Below, piece by piece: positions 9,904-18,546 of a stretch of DNA of 47,677 bases (positions within the stretch are counted from its first letter, which is position 1; each line of letters starts with the position of its first letter). This DNA is from Phycisphaerae bacterium (GTDB taxonomy: Bacteria; Planctomycetota; Phycisphaerae; UBA1845), in the NCBI GenBank assembly GCA_029260035.1, contig JAJDEA010000146.1, forward strand, positions 1-47,677, read 5' to 3'. Made by a program: the position numbers and the translations under genes. The notes below the pieces were generated by a model. It made no database searches and was not told the origin of the DNA. It saw only the letters and a list, made by a program, of their open reading frames with translations.

Positions 9904-9936
9904 TGGGTGGCATGGTCCACGCTCGCGTGGCCATGG
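9904..9936 (+). repeat. Palindromic repeat, left copy of an inverted pair
   Basis: TGGGTGGCATGGTCCACGCT at 9904-9923 is the exact reverse complement of 10113-10132. GCGTGGCCATG at 9925-9935 is the reverse complement of 10086-10096. The unit is itself an imperfect hairpin (CATGG-T-CCACGC against GCGTGGCCATG). Exact 20-base identity at this spacing is very unlikely by chance, so this is a true repeat family. Confidence 0.85.
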
Positions 9937-10085
9937 TTGCCGATAACATTAGGGCGGTGGACAATCGGTGATGACCCGCTCGTGACAGGTGCGGCTTCAA
10001 GACGGCTTGTGCCAAAGAATGTGCTTTGACAGAATGCAGATTGGGTCGGATCATATGTGACACCGGCGAGTCTTACGGCTTCCTG

Positions 10086-10132
10086 CATGGCCACGCAATG
10101 GTGAATCACCCAAGCGTGGACCATGCCACCCA
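10086..10132 (-). repeat. Palindromic repeat, right copy of an inverted pair
   Basis: CATGGCCACGC at 10086-10096, a 16-base spacer, then AGCGTGGACCATGCCACCCA at 10113-10132. It is the inverted partner of the copy at 9904-9936 but has a longer loop. About 150 bases lie between the two units. The pair could mark the ends of a small non-autonomous element or be two separate insertions of one repeat. Confidence 0.85.
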
Positions 10133-10185
10133 GACCGATAGGGGATTTGTATTTTTCTAGCAAGGCCAAGAAAGGTGAGACGCTA

Positions 10186-10914
10186 ATGATTTGTTTCTTC
10201 AAGAGAGTGAATATCCCATTCTTGTTTCTGCTTCCACTTGCTCAGTTCGGCTGCATTCCTATGCCTGCTGGGGGTGCAAGCGATGTTCCCTGTTTGGAGC
10301 CAACAGCTTGGACGAGCGAATTCGCTGACTTTCTCGTTAGAGAAGATGATGGCAACTTATTGCTTACGGCACAGACTTCGATTCAAGGTTTTGACGATTT
10401 TATAGATGATGGCGTTGTGGGTAATGGCGAACATGGGCCGGTTTATCGATTCGATACTCTCAATGAAGAGTTCACGCTGGTTGATGAGAGTCTTTGGGAG
10501 GCGTCACAAGGAGAGGTTGTCGATTGTGGACCCACCAGCGGGAGGATTCTATTCGGAAGTTATGTTGTTGATGGGGAGGAGATTCCCGTTCGAGGGCGAG
10601 CTGTTCTGGCGAGCGGGTTTAAGAATGTCGAGGCGGTACTTTCAGCGGATGGCAACATTCCGTTCCCATTGGTACCGTCGGTATCTACAGGGCAACACTA
10701 CAGCCAGTTTTTTTTAGCAGAAGATCTTTCTCCGCTGAGTGAGCCTGTTCGAGTAGGAGTAGGCGGCGAAACAATTAACAGTTGTTGGACGGCCGATGGC
10801 AGGTACCTTATCTATCATCAGATTGCCGAATTCGAAGGCGGTAATTTCGATACCCTTTGTTTCGTTGAGAATACCACGGAAGTCACCATCGAAGCGGAGG
10901 AAGAAAGTCCATGA
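10186..10914 (+). CDS. Putative lipoprotein, unknown function
   Basis: I place the start at the ATG at 10186 rather than the upstream ATG at 10123. The later start has AGGTGAG at 10173-10179 and gives a good lipoprotein signal (hydrophobic core FLFLLPLAQ, then FGC). The earlier start would lie inside the repeat. The mature protein of about 220 residues is acidic and has no recognised domain. Segments such as GPVYRFDTLNEEFTLV and SCWTADGRYLIYHQI resemble blades of a beta-propeller, where observed values are compared with text-like reports. It is alone between a repeat region and the FHA gene. Confidence 0.62.
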   Translation: MICFFKRVNIPFLFLLPLAQFGCIPMPAGGASDVPCLEPTAWTSEFADFLVREDDGNLLLTAQTSIQGFDDFIDDGVVGNGEHGPVYRFDTLNEEFTLVDESLWEASQGEVVDCGPTSGRILFGSYVVDGEEIPVRGRAVLASGFKNVEAVLSADGNIPFPLVPSVSTGQHYSQFFLAEDLSPLSEPVRVGVGGETINSCWTADGRYLIYHQIAEFEGGNFDTLCFVENTTEVTIEAEEESP

Positions 10915-11044
10915 ACGGGCTGGTTTGCAAACCTCGAAATGGCCACAGTTGTGAGTCTACCTATCGGCTTTAAGCTGGCTATGGTAAGATATTTGTTTGA
11001 TCGCATCACGGACCAGGGCGAAACCGGATACGAGACTTTAGACA

Positions 11045-12658
11045 ATGCCGGAACTTCACATTACTTTTGCGGACGCAGGAACAAAACGCCACTTGCTTGG
11101 CAAAGCGCCGGTGACAGTAGGGCGCGATTCCTCATGCGAGCTGGCGATCGATGATGCCAGCATGTCGCGTCGTCACGCCCGGTTCGTGCATGGGCCGCAG
11201 GGGTATTCGGTGGAAGACCTCGGTAGTAAGAACGGGACGCTCGTCAATGACGATCCGCGTTCTTCTCAGGTATTGCGCAACGGCGATCATGTGCTGGTTG
11301 GATCAACGCTTCTGGTCTTCAAAGACGCAGAGGAAGAGTCCGCTCATTCCGTAGTTATTGCAGACGACGCTACCTATTCCCACGCTACACGCTATGCGAC
11401 GCGTGACAAGGATCTAAAACTTTCGCAAAAACGGCTTCAGATGATCTATGAGTTAGGTGCCCAACTCACGACCCTGAAAGGGTACGATCAGCTTCTCGAA
11501 GATGCGCTCACGATCAGTTTTGAAATGCTGCAGTTTGAACGCGGTGCGATTGGTGTAAGCCGACCCGGTTCGCAAGCTGTCGATTGGCCCGTTGTTCGTA
11601 ATTTGCGCAGCACGGAAGGCGAATTGAAGATCAGCCGAACGCTGCTTACCCAGGCGCTTAAGCATGGCGAGCGTGCGATTTTCACGCCTGATGACACCGG
11701 CGCGTCAGACCCAACCGTCAGCATGATTCAACAAGGCATTCGATCGGCCATGTGCGTTCCACTGATTTATAACGAGAAGACGTTAGGCGTCATTTATGGT
11801 GACCGCGTACAATCCAAAGCTACATACACCTCTGAAGATATTGATTTTCTGGCGGGAATAGCTCAGCAGGTAAGCATTGGCATTATCAACTGTCGGCTTG
11901 CCGAAGAGCAACGGCTGATGATACGCCTCGCCCGCGACCTGGACCTCGCAAGAGAAATTCAGCAGGGCTTGTTCCCTTCCGAATTGCCGAATCGCGCGGA
12001 TTTGGTCGTTGAGGCTTTGAACGAACCTGGCATGCGCGTCAGCGGCGATTACTACGACGTTGTTGAATTGGATGACGGACGCGTATGGTGTCTGATTGCC
12101 GACGTTGCGGGAGAGGGTATGTCGGCAGCTCTGATCATGGCTAACTTGCAGGCTGCCGTCAGATTGACCCTTCCTGAAGGAGACGATCCCGGCAAGCTTA
12201 TGGGCCGATGGAATCGTGTCATCTGTCGAAACACCAAGTCCTCCAAGTTCATCACCTGCCTGCTCATGTTGATTGATCCCCGCGAACGAACGGTGCGTTT
12301 CGCTTCCGCTGGCCATTTTCCTCCCATGGTCATACAGGCTGGGGATGATCGCCCGAGGGAGCTGGAGCACGACGCCGGATTCCCATTGGGAATACAGGAA
12401 GCGGAGGAATATTCAGTCTCCTCGGTCGAACTTGGCCCTGATCCAAGCCTGCTCGTTACTTATACGGACGGCATTGTCGAGGCGATGAACCACGAGGAAG
12501 ATATGTTTGGCTCAGACGCGCTGAAAACGGTTATTGGGGAGCGCAAAGACCTAAGCCCTGGAACATTGGTCAAACGACTACGCAAGGAAGTCTCTGTTTT
12601 CGCCGCTGGCGCCTCGCAAAGCGATGACATTACCATTTTCGCCGCTCGAATTGGCTGA
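11045..12658 (+). CDS. FHA-GAF-PP2C serine phosphatase (SpoIIE/RsbU type)
   Basis: A cytoplasmic signalling phosphatase of 537 residues. An N-terminal FHA domain (about 1-95) has GRD at 26-28, SRRH at 41-44 and SKNGT at 61-65, the phosphothreonine-binding residues. A GAF domain (about 135-285) follows. A helical linker (LARDLDLAREIQQGLFP, 295-311) leads to a SpoIIE-type PP2C domain (about 325-535). The metal-binding acids are present: GDYYD at 334-338, D353, D475 in TYTDG, and D527/D528. Such proteins dephosphorylate anti-sigma-factor antagonists or related switch proteins. The FHA domain suggests recruitment to a Thr-phosphorylated partner, often made by a Hanks-type kinase. No kinase, STAS protein or anti-sigma factor lies in the window. 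Confidence 0.92.
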   Translation: MPELHITFADAGTKRHLLGKAPVTVGRDSSCELAIDDASMSRRHARFVHGPQGYSVEDLGSKNGTLVNDDPRSSQVLRNGDHVLVGSTLLVFKDAEEESAHSVVIADDATYSHATRYATRDKDLKLSQKRLQMIYELGAQLTTLKGYDQLLEDALTISFEMLQFERGAIGVSRPGSQAVDWPVVRNLRSTEGELKISRTLLTQALKHGERAIFTPDDTGASDPTVSMIQQGIRSAMCVPLIYNEKTLGVIYGDRVQSKATYTSEDIDFLAGIAQQVSIGIINCRLAEEQRLMIRLARDLDLAREIQQGLFPSELPNRADLVVEALNEPGMRVSGDYYDVVELDDGRVWCLIADVAGEGMSAALIMANLQAAVRLTLPEGDDPGKLMGRWNRVICRNTKSSKFITCLLMLIDPRERTVRFASAGHFPPMVIQAGDDRPRELEHDAGFPLGIQEAEEYSVSSVELGPDPSLLVTYTDGIVEAMNHEEDMFGSDALKTVIGERKDLSPGTLVKRLRKEVSVFAAGASQSDDITIFAARIG

Positions 12659-12925
12659 AGCAGCCTTAATTCAATGGCAAGTCAGGACGTAGCCTCCCGT
12701 TCACACACCTGTAGACCGCTGTTACGCCCCAGATATTAGGGTCTTGCCGTAAAGTACTTCATCCAATGGGTGACTTGTCGGTATCTGCGGACTTATCGGA
12801 CAATCCGTTCATTTTGTAGTGGAAAGACTCCATCGCGGCGCGAAAGACCGCCCTCATATCAACCGATAATCCTGTCGAAGTACAACCGCTGTTTCCAGTA
12901 AAAAAGAAAGCAAGGAAGAATTCCT

Positions 12926-14470
12926 ATGAAAACATGGGTCAGACGAACAATGGGACTCATTTTGCTTGCGACGGTCTGCGTTGTGGCAACCATTACAACC
13001 ATCAGTGGCTGTCGCGTCGATTACACCAATGGCAGTAGCAGTGGTGGCACCGATTTCCTGGCTACGGGCAATACCCGGAGCTTCTTCACTGCAACGCAGG
13101 TTGATCCACAAAGCGAAGACTCGGCAGGGCCTCAGTTTACTGTCGCAGAGGATTTGAATGGCGATGGGCTTGTCGATCTCGTCTCCGCGTGGAACCAGTC
13201 TCAGCCTTTGCAGATCCATTTGCAGGGGCGCACCGCGGATAATCGAATCAGCTTCGAGACCGTAACGCTTGCAGGCAGCATTCCTGTATTGGCGGTTTCA
13301 GGGTTAGCCGTTACGGACTTCGATCAAGATGGTAGACCTGACATCGTTGTTATGGTCAAGGAATCCGGGCTGCCGGATCCGGGATGCCTGGACAGTGAGC
13401 AGCCGACGGACGGCGTGCTGAGCGGCATTATGTTGCTCTATATGGGGCCGACTGATCCAACTCAAGCCAACCAATCGCTGGCGTGGGAAGAGATACCGCT
13501 TGAAGCATCAAGACTTGCCGGCAACGGTTCCAGCGCAGGACCGGCTGAAGAGGGCGGGTTCACGAATATGGCAATTGGCGATGTCGATAACGATGGTGAC
13601 ATTGACATCGTAACGACATGGAATTCAGGCTGTGGACTGCAGACGGCTGAAGTATTGGTCTTTACAAATGGCGGTGCGGGCGCCGTCCGCGATGGCAATT
13701 GGACGGCTGCTACAATTCCGGATCAATTCCCCGCTTCGAAAGGTACACGCGTCAAAGACGTGAAGCTCGGAGACATTGATCGCGATGGCGACCTCGATAT
13801 TGTCGCGACGTTCCCTGACGCAACCAGCTTGAATCTTCGCTGGTATCGAAATCCGTTCCTTGATGTGCCAGACGACTTTCACATTAGCGACGGGTCATGG
13901 CAAACCGGAACCGTGGCACAAATCGCACCGGATGCGGGAATGGGTCCAGATACGATTCGCGTTGGCGACATCGATCGAGATGGAATTCTTGATGTAGTCG
14001 TACGTTCCAGTGCTGGACGCGTCATCCAATGGCTAAAAGGACCAGAAGGGCCTACGACTTCCCCTGTGCGAAGTATTCCATGGCAGGTATTCACACTTGC
14101 AGAATTCACTGACCGTACGCCGGAGGCGATAACGCTTGGCGACATCAATGGCGACGGCCAGTTTGAACTCATCGTCAGCGCCGAAGGTGGATTGGCCTGG
14201 TTCGACTCTCAGGCGGCTCCAACGGTGTTTGACCAATGGCTCGAAAACCTCATCGTGGACGACCGCTCTACCGGCTCTGGCGATAATGACCCAGCCACTA
14301 CCGACCCCAACGTGTCACCGAGTGAAATTGCGGGCGGCACGCTGATCAATAGCATTCTTGTGGTTGACTTGGACGGCGACGGCTCGAACGATCTGATCAC
14401 GCCGTTGGACCGAAGCGGATTGAGCGGCCTCACGAATGATGCGATCGTTTGGTTTCGCAATACCCAGTAG
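12926..14470 (+). CDS. FG-GAP/VCBS repeat lipoprotein
   Basis: A 514-residue exported lipoprotein: hydrophobic N-terminus ending in ISGC. At least seven repeats carry the calcium-loop signature DxDxDG followed by a strand, such as DFDQDGRPDIVVMV, DVDNDGDIDIVTTW, DIDRDGDLDIVATF and DLDGDGSNDLIT. These build an integrin-alpha-like seven-bladed propeller that binds calcium. The protein probably sits on the outer surface or in the periplasm and binds a partner or polysaccharide; its ligand is unknown. AAGGAAG at 12912-12918 supports the start. No other gene shares its unit. A related but weaker propeller lipoprotein lies at 15798-16907. Confidence 0.85.
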   Translation: MKTWVRRTMGLILLATVCVVATITTISGCRVDYTNGSSSGGTDFLATGNTRSFFTATQVDPQSEDSAGPQFTVAEDLNGDGLVDLVSAWNQSQPLQIHLQGRTADNRISFETVTLAGSIPVLAVSGLAVTDFDQDGRPDIVVMVKESGLPDPGCLDSEQPTDGVLSGIMLLYMGPTDPTQANQSLAWEEIPLEASRLAGNGSSAGPAEEGGFTNMAIGDVDNDGDIDIVTTWNSGCGLQTAEVLVFTNGGAGAVRDGNWTAATIPDQFPASKGTRVKDVKLGDIDRDGDLDIVATFPDATSLNLRWYRNPFLDVPDDFHISDGSWQTGTVAQIAPDAGMGPDTIRVGDIDRDGILDVVVRSSAGRVIQWLKGPEGPTTSPVRSIPWQVFTLAEFTDRTPEAITLGDINGDGQFELIVSAEGGLAWFDSQAAPTVFDQWLENLIVDDRSTGSGDNDPATTDPNVSPSEIAGGTLINSILVVDLDGDGSNDLITPLDRSGLSGLTNDAIVWFRNTQ

Positions 14471-14491
14471 TTCAGCAAGAGACAGTTGCTT

Positions 14492-15154
14492 TTACGTTGA
14501 TTGCTGACACTGTTCTAAGAACGCATCTACGAGCGCGTGGTCTTTTTGGCCTGGCGTAGATTCCACTCCCGAGCAGACGTCCACTCCTGCTGGTCGCACA
14601 CGCGCACTCGCCTCTCTTACATTTTCTGGATTAAGCCCGCCAGCAAGTATGATCGGCGGCCAATTACGACTACGCTTGGACTCATGAAGGTCTTCCAGTA
14701 ACGACCAATTCGCGAGTTGGCCCGTTCCGCCGAGTATCCCCTTGACTTTCGCATCCAGAAGGAGACGACTTGGCGGCACTTCGTGGCATGAATCCAAAAA
14801 AGATTCAAGGGCGTCGATGTCCGCTTCATCTTCAATCGGCCGAACAAGCCAAGTTTCGAATCCGCGGCCATGCAGCTCGATCAAGTCCGTCGGTGAGACG
14901 TCTCCATAGAGTTGAACCTTGGAAACTCCCCATTCGTTACGGAGCAGGTCAAACGTGCCATCAGCCTTTGCCTTGGCACAGTCAACTAAGACCACCGCCT
15001 TTGTCGCATCTATCTGAGAAACGATTGTCCCCGCTTCGTCGAGCGAAATCTGCCGAGGGCCTGCTACAAGATTCAGGCCGATGAAATCAGCGCCAGCGGA
15101 CAACGCGTGACTTGCATTCCCCAAGTTGGTAATTCCGCAGATCTTAACGTCCAT
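14492..15154 (-). CDS. trpF: Phosphoribosylanthranilate isomerase
   Basis: Converts N-(5'-phosphoribosyl)anthranilate to CdRP, the third step of tryptophan synthesis. The TIM-barrel signatures are clear: KICGIT at the start (catalytic Cys), LLLDAKVKG (catalytic Asp on strand beta-5), ILAGGLNPENV and the phosphate-binding GVDVCSGVES at the end. I place the start at MDVKICGIT; a further in-frame ATG lies seven codons upstream. The Cys instead of Ser in GVDVCSGVE is a common variant. No other trp gene is nearby, so the pathway genes are dispersed, as in many planctomycetes. The gene ends just after the convergent FG-GAP lipoprotein. Confidence 0.95.
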   Translation of the reverse strand: MDVKICGITNLGNASHALSAGADFIGLNLVAGPRQISLDEAGTIVSQIDATKAVVLVDCAKAKADGTFDLLRNEWGVSKVQLYGDVSPTDLIELHGRGFETWLVRPIEDEADIDALESFLDSCHEVPPSRLLLDAKVKGILGGTGQLANWSLLEDLHESKRSRNWPPIILAGGLNPENVREASARVRPAGVDVCSGVESTPGQKDHALVDAFLEQCQQST

Positions 15155-15316
15155 AGTCGAATTCCAACTGTTCATACCGACGAACTCGCCTGTTTCTTCT
15201 GACGGACTCTAACAAGGCCGGGTCGTACTCGCGAGATTCTGCAGGGGCATCGCAGGTTAGGGCTGCTATTCCATGGTTGCGGTACTGATCGGCCAATCTT
15301 GTTAGAGTGACAAAGC

Positions 15317-15628
15317 TTACGACAAATCTGCCCAAACTTCGTTATCGCGAATCTCGGCTGGGTAGGTCTTGACGACGGCTCGATCGGAATGCGTACACAC
15401 ACCCGTACCGAGGTCGAATTCCCATTGATGCCAGGGACAAAGCACAACTCCGTCACGAACTTCGCCGCCGGACAAGTTGCCACTGGCGTGCGGGCAACTG
15501 TTGTCCAGCACAACCGCTCGGCTGGCATCATCCAGCACAAAGACGGCCAGCTCGACGCCGTTGCAAGCGACGAACGTACCTTTGTCAGGCTGACACCGCT
15601 CGACATCGATCAGTTTTTCAAACGCCAT
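15317..15628 (-). CDS. Rieske [2Fe-2S] ferredoxin-like protein
   Basis: A small soluble protein carrying a Rieske cluster: ligands C and H in CPHASG, and C and H in CPWHQW, with a 15-residue spacing. It resembles NirD-type or ferredoxin components of dioxygenases rather than the membrane-bound bc-complex Rieske protein. It would pass electrons to an unidentified partner. I use the Met at 15628 (MAFEKLID), which matches the family N-terminus. The longer frame to 15700 would run through the GGTGCG palindrome at 15673-15692. No good Shine-Dalgarno is visible. No reductase or oxygenase lies next to it. Confidence 0.85.
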   Translation of the reverse strand: MAFEKLIDVERCQPDKGTFVACNGVELAVFVLDDASRAVVLDNSCPHASGNLSGGEVRDGVVLCPWHQWEFDLGTGVCTHSDRAVVKTYPAEIRDNEVWADLS

Positions 15629-15672
15629 AGCATGATTCGTTTGTTCGGGTTCAACGATAGCGAGAGGAGTAG

Positions 15673-15692
15673 GGTGCGGCCCGGGACGCACC
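15673..15692. repeat. Short palindromic repeat, second GGTGCG...CGCACC copy
   Basis: GGTGCG at 15673-15678 and CGCACC at 15687-15692 around a CCCGGG-containing core. It matches the arms of the element at 8784-8802 and likewise lies just upstream of a gene start, here the Rieske gene. Confidence 0.45.
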
Positions 15693-15731
15693 TCTTTCAT
15701 CTGATTCCGCCGGATCGCCGCGACCTTTTCG

Positions 15732-15757
15732 CATCATACCGCCGCACGCGGCGACGG
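15732..15757 (+). repeat. REP-like palindromic repeat, copy A (short)
   Basis: CATCATACCGCCGCACGCGG begins this copy, which continues CGACGG. It shares the CATCATACCxCCGCACGCGGCGACG core with copies B, C and D but lacks the CCAAAGTG and closing TGCGGTG part. Confidence 0.6.
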
Positions 15758-15797
15758 CTCGTACTTTCAAGCAAGAATCGTCGGAACAATAATACAC

Positions 15798-16907
15798 CTA
15801 CCTCAGTGAGTATCGTACAACCTTAAAGCCATCGCTGACTAGTAGAATTTCGCCGCGGGCGTTCTCTGACGAAGGTCGCACGGCCAGCAAACCCTCACCC
15901 CTACCAAGTATCTCGTTATATACGAGCCGACCATCTAGTGAAAACAAGCTAAGCATCGATCTTCGCGTGCCTGCCTTAAAACTTCCAAGGACAGCCAGAT
16001 ATGGGGGCTCGTCGTCGTCGAATCTGACAATAGCGCACCGCAATGACATGCAAGTCTGCTGCCCCTTCGGAAACGTGTATTCAAACTCGATCTGCCCGTT
16101 TAAATCCATGACCACAATCGAGTGTTGGGTGGGACCAATGTAAGCAGGCGACCGCTCCATGTGCCAGGTAATAAGGCGAGCGCGCCTGTCTCCAACAGGC
16201 CATCGAACTATTTCCAAGAGCAACCCAGATTTCGCCATGGAGACTGTACGCATGAGTTCGCATTCCGAATTGTACAACTGAATGATCCCATGGAGTGTTC
16301 TGGCGACAAGCATTGGTTGCTCGGCGTCTCCATGCACATAAGGAAGGAGTGTTGTAAACCATGTGTCGGGGGCGGCTTGACAAACGGTCTGACCGCCGGG
16401 TGTCACGCGCTCAAGCCCCGACGTTCCCGCAAGATAGATCTCCGGGTGTCCGTCGCCATCGAGGTCACCGGCAGCGGCATTCATCATCGCGCGAGAGGGT
16501 CGTTGCCACACAGTTTTTCCTGTCGAGTCGAGGAAGGATGTATTGATAACACCCCCGTATCGCATAAGAATCTCAGGGTCACTATCCTGATCGACATCAA
16601 CGAACGTCGGATGGATAACACCGTCCTCGAACTGAATCGTGCGTCGCACGTCTCCGGTTTGAAGGTCGACCATGAGCACGGAACTGGCAAGGAACACCGC
16701 AATCAGGCGCTCCGTGCGGTCCTTTGTCGGTAAGAACTCCAAAGTCTCCACATCGCTAAGCAATCCAACGTCAATGAGCGTCGATTTCTTCAGAAGCTCG
16801 GCCCCAAGTTTTATTTCTTTGAGAGGCACGCTGAACATGCAACCGGGTATGCCCAAGAATGAAAACAGTAGTACACTAGGGATAATTTTAGGTAGTCGTC
16901 TTAACAT
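15798..16907 (-). CDS. Propeller-type lipoprotein, unknown function
   Basis: A 369-residue protein. The N-terminus has a hydrophobic stretch ending in GIPGC, a usable lipobox. The mature part carries FG-GAP-like segments with DxDxDG loops: DVDQDSDPEILMRYGG and DLDGDGHPEIYLAGTSG. These are followed by strands with 'TLHGIIQLYNSE' and 'LFSLDGRLVYNE', which suggest a six- to seven-bladed propeller of the VCBS or PQQ kind. It may report on or bind a surface partner, but its role is unknown. The start is chosen for the signal peptide. The region just upstream carries the B copy of the repeat. It shares architecture, not clear sequence identity, with the lipoprotein at 12926-14470. Confidence 0.75.
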   Translation of the reverse strand: MLRRLPKIIPSVLLFSFLGIPGCMFSVPLKEIKLGAELLKKSTLIDVGLLSDVETLEFLPTKDRTERLIAVFLASSVLMVDLQTGDVRRTIQFEDGVIHPTFVDVDQDSDPEILMRYGGVINTSFLDSTGKTVWQRPSRAMMNAAAGDLDGDGHPEIYLAGTSGLERVTPGGQTVCQAAPDTWFTTLLPYVHGDAEQPMLVARTLHGIIQLYNSECELMRTVSMAKSGLLLEIVRWPVGDRRARLITWHMERSPAYIGPTQHSIVVMDLNGQIEFEYTFPKGQQTCMSLRCAIVRFDDDEPPYLAVLGSFKAGTRRSMLSLFSLDGRLVYNEILGRGEGLLAVRPSSENARGEILLVSDGFKVVRYSLR

Positions 16908-16954
16908 TCTGAACAGCTCCGGTTCTCACTTTGCCCATTCGCGCCGAACTCATA

Positions 16955-17010
16955 ACATCATACCACCGCACTCGGCGACTCCAAAGTGTTGCGGTGGCGT
17001 AAGGCATGTC
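16955..17010 (+). repeat. REP-like palindromic repeat, copy B
   Basis: ACATCATACCACCGCACTCG, then GCGACTCCAAAGTGTTGCGG, then TGGCGTAAGGCATGTC. The outer arms CCACCGCA and TGCGGTGG are exact reverse complements, so the copy folds into a stem. It lies between two minus-strand genes. Confidence 0.75.
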
Positions 17011-17021
17011 CTTGACGTTTT

Positions 17022-17576
17022 CTAACTGCCTGCCCACCCACTTCCCAAGCCTAACAACAGGAAACAGACTATCAGGGCGAATTCGATTGTAGCCATGAAG
17101 ATGTTGGCGTATAGCAAGGCGACTGACCCCATTCTCCGCTGTTCAATGAAACTTGGGAAAAGGTAAGTCAGCGAGAAAACCAAGCTGACCTCCGAAAGTG
17201 TCAGGAGTCCTGCATCATAATAAGTTCCAGGGCGGGGTCCATGCGCAACCATCCAACTAACCACGCTGATCAGAATTATACCGAAGGCGAGAGCGAGGAT
17301 GCCGGAGTGCCTCAGAAGCCATTGGTCAATAGGGTGAGCGTTATCGCCAGCAAAGTACACCGCGGCTGACTTGCTGCAAATAAAAGTTAGGTATAAGACT
17401 GAACCTATCCCGACTATCCCAATCGCAGCTTCTGTAAAGAAGAAATGAAATTCGGGAAGTCTGCTTCCTATCTTGAAAAGGAGGAAGTTGAGAGGAGGTA
17501 AGCCGCCGATGCAAAAAGGCAGGAGCGGCAGCAAATTTCGTTTGGTAAGGAGTTGTTCCATTGATGGATCAACCAT
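17022..17576 (-). CDS. Multi-pass membrane protein, unknown function
   Basis: A 184-residue protein with about five hydrophobic segments: LLPLLPFCIGGLPPLNFLLF, AAIGIVGIGSVLYLTFI, ILALAFGIILISVVSWMV, LTLSEVSLVFSLTYLF and ANIFMATIEFALIVCFLLLG. No motif or family is recognised. The Met at 17561 (MEQLL) is an alternative start. No neighbour suggests its role; it is flanked by repeat copies B and C. Confidence 0.62.
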   Translation of the reverse strand: MVDPSMEQLLTKRNLLPLLPFCIGGLPPLNFLLFKIGSRLPEFHFFFTEAAIGIVGIGSVLYLTFICSKSAAVYFAGDNAHPIDQWLLRHSGILALAFGIILISVVSWMVAHGPRPGTYYDAGLLTLSEVSLVFSLTYLFPSFIEQRRMGSVALLYANIFMATIEFALIVCFLLLGLGSGWAGS

Positions 17577-17949
17577 ATCGTCAAACTCATCCTGTTCCCA
17601 TGAATCTTCGATTTGACAACGTCCTTTCTAAGGGAGTACGCATGTTGTATCTGATTCAATTTAATTCCTTCGCGACTCGCATTGCCATCCCAAATTCATT
17701 ACATCATACCACCGCACGCGGCGACGCCAAAGTGTCGTGGTATTAGGGACATAGGACACACCCTACTAAGCTGCATTTGTTTTAAGAACATTTTCTGCGT
17801 TCTATTCGTCGGCGATATCAATGGAAATGCCGCCCAATAGAGTCGATCTCCTGAATTCGACCCTGTCACCTGCGTGCTTAATGACGGGTTCAATTCGACA
17901 CCAGCCCCGATTAGCATGTTGGAGTTCTTTACAAGTTGGGAGACTGAAT
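17577..17949. other. Divergent intergenic region with repeat copy C
   Basis: About 370 bases between the membrane-protein gene and the VOC gene. It contains repeat copy C at 17698-17750. The ribosome-binding site of the VOC gene (GGGAG at 17938-17942) is at its right end. No other feature is recognised. Confidence 0.45.
17698..17750 (+). repeat. REP-like palindromic repeat, copy C
   Basis: ATTACATCATACCACCGCAC, then GCGGCGACGCCAAAGTGTCG, then TGGTATTAGGGAC. It matches copies B and D over about 40 bases. The closing arm is degenerate (TCGTGGT instead of TGCGGTG). Confidence 0.75.
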
Positions 17950-18330
17950 ATGTTCAAACTAGAAGGTATCGATCATGTTGCATTGGTGGTTACGGACGTA
18001 GCTCGCTCAATCGCTTGGTACCAGAAGGTACTCGGACTGCACCGGGCGCATGAAGAAGTGTGGGGAACATGCCCCGCTATTGTTGGGGTCGGTACGACGT
18101 CTCTGGCTCTATTCCAGGCAGAGGGTTTTACGCCAACGCCCTGTCCCCGCAATGCGATCGCTATGCGTCATCTGGCCTTCCGCGCCACACGCGCTAACTA
18201 CGAAAGAGCTTGTGAGGAATTAGAACAACAGGGCATTGCATTCGAACGTCAGGATCACTCTATTTCCCACTCGATCTACATTCACGATCCGGATGGCCAT
18301 GAGATAGAGATCACGACTTACGAAGTGTAA
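17950..18330 (+). CDS. VOC-family (glyoxalase/dioxygenase fold) protein
   Basis: A 127-residue single-domain VOC protein. It opens with GIDHVALVVTDVARSIAWYQ and contains RHLAFRA in the middle and GHEIEITTY at the end, giving the His and Glu ligands of the family metal site. It could be a lyase, an epimerase, a small dioxygenase or an antibiotic-resistance protein; the sequence does not decide. I chose the start at 17950, with GGGAG at 17938-17942, rather than an earlier Met at 17821 that adds 43 residues without similarity to the family. It stands alone. Confidence 0.85.
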   Translation: MFKLEGIDHVALVVTDVARSIAWYQKVLGLHRAHEEVWGTCPAIVGVGTTSLALFQAEGFTPTPCPRNAIAMRHLAFRATRANYERACEELEQQGIAFERQDHSISHSIYIHDPDGHEIEITTYEV

Positions 18331-18546
18331 CAAGAGTGTCTTCGGGAGGATTCTCGCAGGTTTCGCTCCGAGTGCCTCTTGGTACTCCGTTTCACCTTCT
18401 TTCGTTTGCAGTAGTTCCAAGCCTGATCTATTTGGCTTGGCTGAGACTTTGTATTCGCTAAACTGCTAGACCGCACATCGCGGCAGACAACGTGAATAGG
18501 GCAGGATAAAACTATGACTTGTAAGTGAGTAGGAGAACGCGAGACG

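Larger units (their letters stand above)
9675..10185. other. Intergenic region carrying two inverted palindromic repeats
   Basis: About 510 bases without a supported gene. It holds the paired repeats at 9904-9936 and 10086-10132. A minus-strand frame across 9840-10202 reads through the repeats and has no ribosome-binding site, so I do not call it a gene. Confidence 0.5.
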
